DNA of 64,000 bases from Kutzneria chonburiensis (GTDB taxonomy: Bacteria > Actinomycetota > Actinomycetes > Mycobacteriales > Pseudonocardiaceae), in the NCBI RefSeq assembly GCF_028622115.1, contig NZ_CP097263.1:8939501-9003500 (forward strand), read 5' to 3'. The position numbers were made by a program, and so were the translations under genes. The notes beneath the pieces were generated by a model. The model was given only the letters and a program-made list of their open reading frames with translations. It had not been told where the DNA came from and ran no database searches. Positions 1-7,747 of the stretch are shown here, piece after piece (within the stretch, counting starts at the first letter, position 1; each line of letters begins with the position of its first letter).

Positions 1-114
1 GGCCGCGTCCACGTGCCGCAGCAGCTCCTCGACCGCGGCCACCTGGCCACGCCCGTACGGCATGCGCCCGACCTGGTCCAGCCGGTCGGCCAGTTCCTCC
101 TCGGAGTAACTCAT
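1..114 (-). CDS. N-terminus of an unidentified protein (cut by window edge)
   Basis: Thirty-eight codons are visible, beginning MSYSEEELADRLDQVGRMPY and running off the left edge. The ATG at 114-112 overlaps the TGA of the HSP90-like gene (ATGA), so the two are very probably translationally coupled in one operon. The visible stretch is an acidic, helix-prone N-terminus that mentions no recognisable motif. I do not recognise the family; the tight coupling suggests a role connected with the chaperone. Confidence 0.7.
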   Translation of the reverse strand, partial: MSYSEEELADRLDQVGRMPYGRGQVAAVEELLRHVDAA

Positions 115-1880
115 GGCGTCCCCTCGGTCGGCACCGCCTGCTCGAGCAGGCCGAGGAAGGAGCGGTTGAGCAGCGCCGCGTCGGCCGGCCGGATCGGGTG
201 GTAGCCCAGCAGCAGCGCCTGCCCGTACAGCGCCTCGACCGACAGGCCGACCAGGTCCGGGTCGGTCAGCCCGCACACTCGGCGTACCAGCGGGTTGCGG
301 TGGTTGAGCACCAGCTGTGGCCGGTCGTCGGCCGGCTTGTCGAAGGCCGACAGCACGCCGGCCCACAGCTCGTCCACCCGCTGCTTGGTCGCCCGCAGCT
401 CGGCCTGGAACGCCGCCGACCGGTCGACCAGGAACAGCACCGGCAGCGACGCCGGCTCGTACGAGCGCAGCACGACCTCGCAGCCCAGCCGGTCCATGGC
501 CCGCTGCGCCGCGGTCAGGAACGGCCGCAGCGCCAGCTCGGTGGCCGGCGGCAGCGCGTCGAACCGGGTGGCCAGGTCGGTCGGGTCCAGCCGCGACACG
601 GTCAGCCCCGGCTCGAGCGCCGGCAGCCGCTCGATGATCTCCGCGTCGTACGTGTAGCCGCCGTTGACCAGCGCGATGTCCTGGGCCGCGGCCACCCCGG
701 CGAGCTGGCGGAAGTCGTCGGCGGTGGCGCAGTAGCGGATCTCGCCGTGCTGGGCCCGGAAGTCGGCCAGCGTCATCCGGCCGACGTTGGTCTCCATCGG
801 CCACCACTGCTCGACCAGCCGCAGCATGTCGTCGTCGTGCAGGGCCAGCGCCTTGACGCCGAGGTGGTGCACGCCGAGGAACTTGTGCAGCCGGGACTGG
901 TCGGCGCGGGCCAGGCCGACCAGCCAGCCGCGCAGCTGGTCACCCAGCGCCTGCCTGGTCTCGTCGAGCAGCGTGTCCGAGTACAGCGCCTCGCGGCTCG
1001 CCGTCGGCCGCAGCTCGCCCGCGTCGACCACGCAGCGGGCGAAGAACGCCCAGTCCGGCAGCAGGCCCTGCGCGCTCTCGGTGAGCAGCATGCCCTTCAG
1101 GTAGACACGGTGGCCGGCGTGCTCGGCCGGGTTCGCCGGGAACGGCAGCACGTAGGCCACGCCGGTCAGCCCGGCCTCCGGCACCGCGAGGTCGATCACG
1201 TCGAACGGGGTGAAGCCCAGCGTCTCCTGCGCGTAGCCGACCAGATCCGCGCGGCGCAGCCCCGGCTCGCGGTCGTCCTCGCGCCAGGGCGTGCCGTCGC
1301 CGCTGACCGCGACACCGTCCACGGTGACCGGCACCGGCAGCATCGAGCCGTACAGGCGGGCCAGCTCGGTCACCGTCGGCGGCTCGAACCACTGCTCCGA
1401 GCCCGGGCGTGCGGTCAGCTCGACCGTGGTGCCGACCTCGTCGCGCTGCGCCGGCTTGATGTCGTACGTGCCGTCGGCGCGCCCGGTCCACAGCACCGCC
1501 GGCGCGCCGTCGGCCTTGGTCGTCACGCGCACCTCGTCCGCGACCACGAACGCCGACAGCAGGCCGATGCCGAACTGGCCGAGGAACTCGTGCCGCGCGA
1601 AGCCCAATTCGTCCCGCTTGGAGCTGCGGCCGATGGTCGCCAGCAGCTCGTGCACCTGCGCCTCGGTCAGGCCGATCCCGGTGTCCGTCACGGTGATCGC
1701 GGCCGGCCCTGTCACCACGCTGATCGCCGCCCGCGCGTTCGGCACCTCCGCCCGCCGCGCCGTCACCGCGTCCACCGCGTTCTGCATCAGCTCGCGCAGA
1801 TACACCCGTGGGCTCGCGTACAGGTGATGGCTGAGCAGGTCCACGACGCCGCGCAGGTCGACCTGGAACGTGCGGTTCAC
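111..1880 (-). CDS. HSP90-family ATPase/chaperone (HtpG-like)
   Basis: A cytosolic GHKL-type chaperone of 589 residues. The N-terminal ATPase domain shows the N-box ELMQNAVDA (E30, N34, D37), the nucleotide-binding DTGIG (D66) and the lid GQFGIG (about 101-106). HSP90 proteins bind ATP here and clamp client proteins as dimers. The rest, a middle domain and a short C-terminal part, is poorly conserved, and the length is somewhat below the roughly 620-630 residues of classical HtpG; it belongs to the divergent actinobacterial HSP90-like group. The GTG at 1880 was chosen because an AGGGGGA ribosome site lies about 10 bases upstream and the protein then begins just before the conserved N-terminal strand; reading further upstream gives unlike, Arg/Gly-rich sequence. 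The downstream gene overlaps its stop by 4 bases. Confidence 0.88.
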   Translation of the reverse strand: MNRTFQVDLRGVVDLLSHHLYASPRVYLRELMQNAVDAVTARRAEVPNARAAISVVTGPAAITVTDTGIGLTEAQVHELLATIGRSSKRDELGFARHEFLGQFGIGLLSAFVVADEVRVTTKADGAPAVLWTGRADGTYDIKPAQRDEVGTTVELTARPGSEQWFEPPTVTELARLYGSMLPVPVTVDGVAVSGDGTPWREDDREPGLRRADLVGYAQETLGFTPFDVIDLAVPEAGLTGVAYVLPFPANPAEHAGHRVYLKGMLLTESAQGLLPDWAFFARCVVDAGELRPTASREALYSDTLLDETRQALGDQLRGWLVGLARADQSRLHKFLGVHHLGVKALALHDDDMLRLVEQWWPMETNVGRMTLADFRAQHGEIRYCATADDFRQLAGVAAAQDIALVNGGYTYDAEIIERLPALEPGLTVSRLDPTDLATRFDALPPATELALRPFLTAAQRAMDRLGCEVVLRSYEPASLPVLFLVDRSAAFQAELRATKQRVDELWAGVLSAFDKPADDRPQLVLNHRNPLVRRVCGLTDPDLVGLSVEALYGQALLLGYHPIRPADAALLNRSFLGLLEQAVPTEGTP

Positions 1881-2204
1881 GGTGCTGACGTCCCCCTGGG
1901 TGGGTCGACAAAGCCTGTTCCGGTTGGCCAGGGTAGAGGGTCGGGCTGCGCCGTGCGTTCGAGTTCCGCGTACCGGGTACGCCGAATCCCGCAAATCCCA
2001 CCCTTTTCGGCGACGTGCTCGCAGCGTGACCGATTGTGCCGTCTCAGTGTTCGGTGCGATCCTGTTGCCAGGCCGGCACAATGCCGGCGCCCGCCATCCT
2101 CGGCCGAGCCGCGTGCCGGCCGCACCGCACCACGGCGGGACTTGCGCCCGGGGGGACGCCTTGTGCGTGGCGGCGTGCGCCCGGCGTCGACCGCGGAGGC
2201 GCGC
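1881..2204. promoter_or_regulatory. Divergent intergenic region with a 7-bp hairpin
   Basis: These 324 bases separate the leftward chaperone gene from the rightward ureohydrolase gene and must carry both promoters. A perfect hairpin (gccggca, loop caa, tgccggc) lies at 2072-2088. A GGAGG ribosome site at 2195-2199 serves the rightward gene. Because guanidine hydrolase genes are often riboswitch-controlled I looked for the guanidine-I, -II and -III consensus elements and did not recognise one. Whether the hairpin is a terminator, an operator or chance cannot be told from sequence alone. Confidence 0.4.
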
Positions 2205-3323
2205 ATGGGGCACCTGCACGACAACTACGGTCCGGAGGCTCGCTACGCCGTCGAGGCGGAGGCGGCGCTGCCCACCACGAGGTGGGACGAGGAGGTGGCC
2301 CGGGGGTTGGAGCTCGGGCTGCCCGGCGCCGATTCCATCGTGGACCGGCGGATTCCCACCTTCTCCCGCGGCGAGCTGCCGCATTTCGCCGGTATCAACA
2401 CCTTTCTCAAGGCGCCTTACGTCGAGGACGTCCGGCGCTGCGGCGAGTACGACGTCGCCGTGCTCGGCGCCCCGTTCGACGGCGGCACCACCTACCGGTC
2501 CGGCACCCGGTTCGGGCCGCAGGGCATTCGCAAGATCTCCGCGCTGTACGGGCCGTACAGCTTCGAACTGGGCGTGGACCTGCGGGAGTCCATCACCATC
2601 GGCGATCTCGGTGACATCTTCACCATTCCCGGCAACATCGAGAAGACCTTCGACCAGATCACCAAGGCCGTTTCCCACGTCTACGAGTCCGGGGCGTTCC
2701 CGGTGGTGCTCGGCGGCGACCACTCCATCGGCTATCCGACCACCCGCGGCGTCGCCCCGCACCTGGGCGGCGGCAACCTCGGCATCATCCACTTCGACCG
2801 GCACGTGGACACCCAGGAAACCGATCTCGACGAACGCATGCACACCACGCCGTGGTTCCACGCCACCGACATTCCCAACGTGCCGGCCAAGAACCTGGTG
2901 CAGATCGGTATCGGCGGCTGGCAGGCGCCGCGGCCCGGCGTGCGGATCGGGCGGGAGCGCGGCACCACGATCATGACCGTCACCGACTGCGTGGAGATGG
3001 GTATCGAGCAGGCCGCGGCCCGCGCCCTCGACGTGGCCTGGGACGGGGCCGATGCGGTGTGGCTGTCGTTCGACGTCGACTGCCTCGACGCCGCCTTCGT
3101 GCCCGGCACCGGCTGGCCCGAGCCCGGCGGTTTCCTGCCCCGCGAGGTGCTCAAGTTCATCCAGCTGGTGGCCGAGCGGCCGCTGGCCGGCATCGAGGTC
3201 GTGGAGTGCTCGCCGCCGTACGACAACGCCGAGATCACCGCGCTGATCGCCACCCGGGTCATCTGCGACACCCTCGGCTGCCTGGTGCGGGCCGGCCACC
3301 TGCCGCGTCGGGAGGGCTCGTGA
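2205..3323 (+). CDS. Ureohydrolase, candidate guanidine hydrolase (GdmH type; agmatinase family)
   Basis: A 372-residue dinuclear-metal hydrolase of the arginase/agmatinase superfamily. Metal ligands are visible in GGDHS (H173), DRHVD (D198, H200, D202) and SFDVDCLD (D290, D292). The extended block HFDRHVDTQETDLDER, the N-terminal arm ending in GINTFLKAPY, and GTGWPEPGG match my recollection of the cyanobacterial Sll1077/GdmH group, which hydrolyses guanidine to urea and ammonia with nickel, rather than classical agmatinases. The assignment to guanidine is therefore inference from motif memory; guanidinobutyrase or agmatinase activity is the alternative. The start has GGAGG 5 bases upstream. 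The stop overlaps the next gene, a permease, by 4 bases (GTGA), which fits an uptake-and-hydrolysis operon. Confidence 0.8.
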   Translation: MGHLHDNYGPEARYAVEAEAALPTTRWDEEVARGLELGLPGADSIVDRRIPTFSRGELPHFAGINTFLKAPYVEDVRRCGEYDVAVLGAPFDGGTTYRSGTRFGPQGIRKISALYGPYSFELGVDLRESITIGDLGDIFTIPGNIEKTFDQITKAVSHVYESGAFPVVLGGDHSIGYPTTRGVAPHLGGGNLGIIHFDRHVDTQETDLDERMHTTPWFHATDIPNVPAKNLVQIGIGGWQAPRPGVRIGRERGTTIMTVTDCVEMGIEQAAARALDVAWDGADAVWLSFDVDCLDAAFVPGTGWPEPGGFLPREVLKFIQLVAERPLAGIEVVECSPPYDNAEITALIATRVICDTLGCLVRAGHLPRREGS

Positions 3324-5350
3324 CCACGACTGATGCCCAGGACCTTGCCCGTTTCGGTTATCCGCAACAGTTGCGCCGCAAGCTCGGCGGCTACGCGTCC
3401 TTTGCCGCCGGCTTCTCCTTCGTGTCCATCCTGACCACCGTCTTCCAGCTGTTCGCGTTCGGATTCTCCTTCGGCGGCACCGCGTTCTTCTGGACCTGGC
3501 CGATGGTTTTCGTGGGGCAGCTGGCGGTGGCGCTGGTCTTCGCCGAGCTGGCCGCGCGCTACCCGATCGCCGGCTGCGTCTACCAGTGGGCGCGGCGGGT
3601 GTCCGGGCCGGTGATCGGCTGGTTCGCCGGCTGGCTCATGCTGCTCGGCCAGATCGTCTGCGTGGCCGGCGCGGCGATCGCGTTGCAGGTGGTGCTGCCG
3701 GTGATCTGGCCGGGTTTCCAGCTGATCGACGGGCCCGGCAACGCGATCCTGCTCGGCGCGGGGCTGATCGTGCTGACCACCGTGGTCAACGCCTTCGGCA
3801 TCCGGGTCATGTCGATGATCAACTCCATTGGTGTGACGTGTGAGCTGGTCGGCGTGGCGGTGCTGGTCGTGTTGCTGTTCGGGAACGCCGAACGCGGGCC
3901 GTCGGTCGTCTTCTCGGGCAGCGTCGGCCTCGAGCCGTTCCTGATCTCCGCGCTGATGGCCGCGTACGTGCTGATCGGCTTCGACAGCGCCGGCGAGCTG
4001 GCCGAGGAGACCCGGTCCCCGCGCCGCACCGCGCCGCGGGCCATTCTGCGGGCCCTGTCCGCCGCCGGGCTCGGCGGCGTGTTGTTGCTGCTCGGCGCCC
4101 TGGTCGCCGCGCCGAGCCAGACCGACGGGAACCTGGCCTCCGGCGGGCTGCCCTATGTGCTGACCAGTCGGCTCGGCAGCGGCGTCGGCACCGTGCTGCT
4201 GATCGACGTGGCGATCGCGATCATCGTCTGCACACTGGCCATCCAGACCGCCGCCACGCGGATGATGTTCTCCATGAGCCGTGACGCAATGTTGCCGTGG
4301 CGCGCGTCTCTCGGTCGGGTGTCGCCGCGTACCGGCACGCCGATCGTGCCGGCCGTTGTCGTCGGCGCCGCCGCGATCCTGGTGCTGCTGCTGAACATCG
4401 GCCAGGCGACGCTGTTCACCGCCGTCACCAGTGTCTCCGTTGTGTTGGTGTATCTGGCTTATCTGCTCGTGACCACGCCGACGCTGGTCGCCCGATTACG
4501 GGGACGGCTTCCTTCCTCCGCACATTTCTCCTTGGGGCGCTGGGGAATTCTCGTCAACGCCGTGGCCGTCGGGTGGGGCGTTTTCATGGCCGTCGACATC
4601 GGCTGGCCCCGCTCCGAGGTGTACGACCCGCCGTGGTTCGCCATCGGGCTGCTCGCCGCCCTGCTGGTTGTCGGCGGGCTCGTTTTCGGGCGAACGCGTA
4701 GGGTCGGGGGCGGACCGTCCGTTGACGAGGGGGAGACCTTGCGCGAGATCACGTCTCTTGACGAGCTCACCGAGCTGGTGGGCGAACCGGTCAAACGCGT
4801 CGCCGAGAAGGTGCGGCCCGCGCTGCACGAGCTGGACCGGCAGTGGCTGGCCGCTTCGCCGTTCTGCCTTGTCGCCACGTCCGCCGCCGACGGCAGCTGC
4901 GACGTGTCGCCCAAGGGCGATCCGCCCGGGTTCACGGTGGTGCTCGACGAGCGCACCATCGCCGTGCCCGACCGGCCCGGCAACCGCCGGGTCGACGGTT
5001 GGCGCAACATCCTGTCCAATCCCCAGGTCGGGCTGCTCTACCTGATCCCCGGCCGCGGCGACACCCTGCGTATCAACGGCCGTGCCCGGCTGCTCTCCGA
5101 CGCCCCGTTCTTCGACGACATGATCGTCAAGAACCACCGTCCCAAGATCGTCATGCTGGTGGAGATCGACGAGGTCTTCCACCACTGCGCCAAGGCCTTC
5201 CTGCGCTCCGCGTTGTGGAACCCCGACACGTGGGAGCCCGGGGCCGTCGACTCCCGGCCCGCCATCGCCAAGGCCCTGGAACGGCCCGAGGACTCCATCT
5301 CCGATCTTGAGCACTACTACGGTGCGGCGTACGCCGCCAACCTGTACTGA
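3320..5350 (+). CDS. APC-family permease fused to a PPOX (MSMEG_1061-type) flavin-fold domain
   Basis: Residues about 20-465 form an APC-superfamily amino-acid/amine transporter with about 12 membrane helices, including the early GYASFAAGFSFVSI segment and a GFDSAGELAEETRSP loop typical of the family. From about residue 474 the chain changes to a soluble domain starting LREITSLDELTELVGEP and containing FCLVATSAADGSCDVSPKGD and NRRVDGWRNIL, typical of pyridoxamine 5'-phosphate-oxidase-like (split-barrel, flavin-binding) proteins of the MSMEG_1061 family, normally a separate gene of about 200 residues. No stop separates the two, so a 676-residue fusion is predicted. However TTG at 4739, directly at the domain boundary, is preceded by GAGGGGGAG, so the flavin domain may also be made alone. 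GTG at 3320 overlaps the upstream hydrolase stop. Confidence 0.82.
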   Translation: MTTTDAQDLARFGYPQQLRRKLGGYASFAAGFSFVSILTTVFQLFAFGFSFGGTAFFWTWPMVFVGQLAVALVFAELAARYPIAGCVYQWARRVSGPVIGWFAGWLMLLGQIVCVAGAAIALQVVLPVIWPGFQLIDGPGNAILLGAGLIVLTTVVNAFGIRVMSMINSIGVTCELVGVAVLVVLLFGNAERGPSVVFSGSVGLEPFLISALMAAYVLIGFDSAGELAEETRSPRRTAPRAILRALSAAGLGGVLLLLGALVAAPSQTDGNLASGGLPYVLTSRLGSGVGTVLLIDVAIAIIVCTLAIQTAATRMMFSMSRDAMLPWRASLGRVSPRTGTPIVPAVVVGAAAILVLLLNIGQATLFTAVTSVSVVLVYLAYLLVTTPTLVARLRGRLPSSAHFSLGRWGILVNAVAVGWGVFMAVDIGWPRSEVYDPPWFAIGLLAALLVVGGLVFGRTRRVGGGPSVDEGETLREITSLDELTELVGEPVKRVAEKVRPALHELDRQWLAASPFCLVATSAADGSCDVSPKGDPPGFTVVLDERTIAVPDRPGNRRVDGWRNILSNPQVGLLYLIPGRGDTLRINGRARLLSDAPFFDDMIVKNHRPKIVMLVEIDEVFHHCAKAFLRSALWNPDTWEPGAVDSRPAIAKALERPEDSISDLEHYYGAAYAANLY

Positions 5351-5357
5351 TCCGGGT

Positions 5358-5389
5358 CCGGTTCACGTCCGTGACCGGGCGTGAACCGG
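5358..5389. terminator. 10-bp inverted repeat after the permease gene
   Basis: The arms ccggttcacg (5358-5367) and cgtgaaccgg (5380-5389) are perfectly complementary around a 12-base loop, starting 8 bases after the stop codon. There is no T-run, so it is either a factor-assisted terminator or an operator for the lyase gene that follows. Confidence 0.5.
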
Positions 5390-5445
5390 TTCCGGTCGGC
5401 CCGCGTCTGCACCACTCGTAGCACCGGAGTGGAAGGCGGATTCAC

Positions 5446-6255
5446 ATGCTTGGACACCTGTTGCGCTCGATGCCGGTCCGCCGGCGGCGCACCTTGATCG
5501 CCGCCGTTGCCGGCGTTGTCGTCGTCGGGGCCGGCGCCATCGGCTTCTCTTCCGCCCAGGGGCCCGCCAGCGCCGCCGCCGCCGTGTCCTTGTCCGGTTG
5601 GCGCCTCACCCTCCCCGTCGACTCCGCCGGCCGTCAAAGCGGCGCTTCCTCCACCGTCAGTCCCGCCAAGGTCACTTCCCCTTGGCTCACCCGTACCGCT
5701 TCCGGCGCCTTGGCCTTCTTCGCCCCCACCAAGGGCGCCCATACCCCCAACTCGCCCCACCCTCGCACCGAGTTGGTCAGCGACAACGACTTCGCCGCCG
5801 GATCCGGCACCCATTCCCTGTCCGCCACCATGATCATGCAGCAGCTCCCCAGCGCGCAGGACATCATCATCGGCCAGATCCACGGCGGCGGCCCCATCTC
5901 CTCGGTGCCCCTCCTCATGCTCCACTACCGCCACACCTCCGCCGACGCCCCCGATTCCGGCCGCGTCACCCTCACCATCCGCAAGAACCCCACCGTCTCC
6001 GGCAGTGACCTCTCCACCGTCCTCACCGCCGTACCCATGAACGCCCCTTTCTCTTACACCATCACCGAATCCCCTTCCGGCTTCACCGTCACCGCCACCT
6101 CCGCCGGCCGCACCGGCAAGCAGACCGTCGCCCTCAACCCGTCCTTCCAGGGCAAGGACGTCCGCTTCCAGGTCGGCGACTACCAGCAGACCGAGGCCAA
6201 CAACTCCGCCACCGACGCCGGCAAACTCACCATCACCGCCTTGACCGACAACTAG
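5446..6255 (+). CDS. Secreted alginate lyase-type polysaccharide lyase (PL7)
   Basis: A 269-residue exported enzyme. Residues 1-43 form a signal peptide with the basic stretch RRRRT, a long hydrophobic core and an Ala-rich cleavage region. The mature part carries the three PL7 signatures: RTEL (arginine side of the cleft), QIH (the central Gln and catalytic His) and a GDYQQT strand corresponding to the third conserved motif with its Tyr. In the family QIH tends to go with guluronate-containing substrates and QVH with polymannuronate, so a guluronate preference is a reasonable inference. Codon use here is unusually rich in TCC/CCC, but no sign of a mobile element adjoins it. Neighbours give no dedicated alginate pathway. 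Confidence 0.82.
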   Translation: MLGHLLRSMPVRRRRTLIAAVAGVVVVGAGAIGFSSAQGPASAAAAVSLSGWRLTLPVDSAGRQSGASSTVSPAKVTSPWLTRTASGALAFFAPTKGAHTPNSPHPRTELVSDNDFAAGSGTHSLSATMIMQQLPSAQDIIIGQIHGGGPISSVPLLMLHYRHTSADAPDSGRVTLTIRKNPTVSGSDLSTVLTAVPMNAPFSYTITESPSGFTVTATSAGRTGKQTVALNPSFQGKDVRFQVGDYQQTEANNSATDAGKLTITALTDN

Positions 6256-6374
6256 TCCTCATGTCGAAACGTCCACCCGGCGCACACCCTTTGTCCACAA
6301 CTCCCTGTCAGACTGAAACGGTGTTGCCGAATGGTTTGACCGGAGCCTCGGCGTTCATCGAGTGGGTGGGGACA

Positions 6375-6693
6375 ATGTTCAGTGTTGCCTGGGGAGCAGT
6401 GATCGCCGCCTTCTTGGCCGTGGCGCTCGTGGGGTGCAGCCACAGTGTCCAGCAGGTGTCAGCCACGAGTGCCGATCTGGTCGGCACGTGGCGGGCCGAG
6501 GACGGTACGCAGGTGACCTTTCGGGCTGACGGCACCTTCACCGCCTCGCACTGGCCGGATTCCTCCGGGCGCTCCGTTGTGTATCGCGAAAGTTCCGGAA
6601 AGTGGCGAAATCGAGCACGGACGCGGTCTTGGTTATGGCTTCGCGATGCTCGACTATCACATCTGCGGCTACGGTGTTCTTCTGCGGGTATAG
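6375..6693 (+). pseudogene. Small lipoprotein gene with a single-base frameshift
   Basis: Translation from ATG 6375 gives a lipoprotein signal (MFSVAWGAVIAAFLAVALVGC, lipobox VALVGC) followed by DLVGTWRAEDGTQVTFRADG, typical of small secreted actinobacterial beta-strand lipoproteins. After about SSGKW (near 6605) this frame becomes Arg/Ser-rich and would run 186 bases into the opposing gene. The +1 frame instead gives GRGLGYGFAMLDYHICGYGV and stops at 6693, two bases before the convergent gene ends at 6695. The span is 319 bases, one more than a multiple of three, so one extra base explains everything. It is either a real pseudogene or a sequencing error. Function unknown. Confidence 0.6.
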
Positions 6694-6694
6694 C

Positions 6695-7303
6695 TCAGCG
6701 GCTGAGATCGCCTAGTTCGCGGGCCACGTTGCGGCGGGCTCGCCCCTCCCAGCGGTTTCGGCCAACCGGTGTGAGGAACAGCTTGTCCCGCTCCAGCAAC
6801 GAGTTCAGCACTCGCGCACGGCCTGTGCGCCACGCTTCGTCCGGGACGGCGGAGTACTCCTGGCGCACCGCCGCCGCGTAGGCGTCGTAGTCGGCGGGGG
6901 AGGAGCCGAGGATGGCAAGGTCGGCGTCCAACAAGGCGCAGGCGACGTGGTCGCTGGGATCGGCAGAGTGCTTGATGGTCATGAGGATCAGGTCCGCGAC
7001 GCGGGAGGCGTACGGCTCCAAGCCGGAGCGAGAAAGCCAGTCGCGGGCCCAGGAGGCGCTGAGCTGCTCGTCGGTGCCGGGGATGGCGTCGTAGACGACG
7101 TCGTGGGCGCAGGCGGCGAGGGTTAGGACGGCCGTTTCCGTTGAGGACAAGGGAACCAAGGTGACGGCGTCGCGGGCGACGGAGCGGGCGTGGGAGAGGT
7201 TGTGGTAGCGGCGGTGGGGCTCGCTGTAGCGGGCGACGAGGTCGGTCGGAACGGGGGTGCCGCCGAGGGCGGAAACGGCTTGGTGCCAAGCGAGGTCAGG
7301 CAT
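6695..7303 (-). CDS. HD-domain hydrolase
   Basis: A 202-residue soluble protein of the predicted metal-dependent HD phosphohydrolase group. The metal-binding residues are suggested by RYHNLSHA near residue 32 and AACAHDVVYD near 62, followed later by LLDADLAILGS. Such proteins usually cleave nucleotides or other phosphoesters, but the substrate of this small family is unknown. ATG 7303 (MPDLAWHQAV) is preferred over upstream starts because homologous proteins begin at this helix. It is divergent from the small gene at 7335, with only 31 bases between the starts. Confidence 0.78.
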   Translation of the reverse strand: MPDLAWHQAVSALGGTPVPTDLVARYSEPHRRYHNLSHARSVARDAVTLVPLSSTETAVLTLAACAHDVVYDAIPGTDEQLSASWARDWLSRSGLEPYASRVADLILMTIKHSADPSDHVACALLDADLAILGSSPADYDAYAAAVRQEYSAVPDEAWRTGRARVLNSLLERDKLFLTPVGRNRWEGRARRNVARELGDLSR

Positions 7304-7334
7304 AAGGTGCCGCCCGGAGCGAGGGGAGGCGCGG

Positions 7335-7571
7335 ATGGACGCCATGGAGCAGTGGATCTTCGATGACCGCTGGTTCGAGCTGGACGGGGCGGTCCTGCTG
7401 AAGGGCTGGCACGCCAGCTATCACGGGGATCGGGCGAGGTTCACGGACACTACGGGTTACGAGCTGGCGGTGAACGGTCGTGGCATCCCGGATCTGGACC
7501 TGGCGGAAGAGGGCGAGGCTCGGGCGGAGCGGCTGCGGGGAGAGGCGTGGCCTTTGCCGAAGCAGCGTTGA
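7335..7571 (+). CDS. Small protein, possibly the front half of a frameshifted gene
   Basis: A 78-residue ORF with an excellent ribosome site (GAGGGGAGG, 5 bases before ATG 7335). It begins MDAMEQWIFDDRWFELDGAV. The last nine residues overlap the next reading frame. Removing the frame change would give one protein of about 137 residues whose helix ARAERLRGEA continues smoothly into AFAEAALKRAEKD. I do not recognise the family. It could be a genuine small protein coupled to its neighbour or the first part of a broken gene. Confidence 0.55.
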   Translation: MDAMEQWIFDDRWFELDGAVLLKGWHASYHGDRARFTDTTGYELAVNGRGIPDLDLAEEGEARAERLRGEAWPLPKQR

Positions 7572-7747
7572 AGCGGGCCGAGAAGGACCTCCCGCACGTG
7601 GAGGTCGTGGCCTACGTGTCCGTGTCGCCGACCCTGTTCGACCCGGATCGGTACACGGGCAACGTGACCTTCTGCGCGGTCCGCCAGGGCGACCCGCCGT
7701 ACCCGGACGCGATCGAGATCAGGCAACGGGCACCACGATCGAGGTGA
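7547..7747 (+). CDS. Small protein, possibly the back half of the preceding gene
   Basis: A 66-residue frame from GTG 7547, overlapping the preceding ORF by 25 bases in another frame, with GGGGAGAGG just upstream. It reads AEKDLPHVEVVAYVSVSPT and then DRYTGNVTFCAVRQGDPPYP, a plausible small alpha/beta fold ending. The combined span 7335-7747 is 413 bases, one short of a multiple of three, which fits a single-base deletion splitting one gene. Its end overlaps the convergent phosphopantetheinyl transferase by 29 bases. Confidence 0.45.
   Translation: MAFAEAALKRAEKDLPHVEVVAYVSVSPTLFDPDRYTGNVTFCAVRQGDPPYPDAIEIRQRAPRSR

Noticed and set aside
198-2204. Long open frame on the plus strand upstream of the ureohydrolase start
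   Set aside because: It is the antisense shadow of the HSP90-like gene: Arg/Gln/Val/Gly-rich, no motifs, and the hydrolase has a clear ribosome site at its own start.
1881-2204. Guanidine riboswitch upstream of the hydrolase
   Set aside because: I searched for the ykkC-type core, the ACGR loops of mini-ykkC and the guanidine-III pseudoknot and found no match; a covariance scan would be needed to exclude one.
1881-3299. Minus-strand extension of the HSP90-like frame
   Set aside because: Covers the hydrolase gene in antisense; the chaperone's conserved N-terminus begins at GTG 1880 with its own ribosome site.
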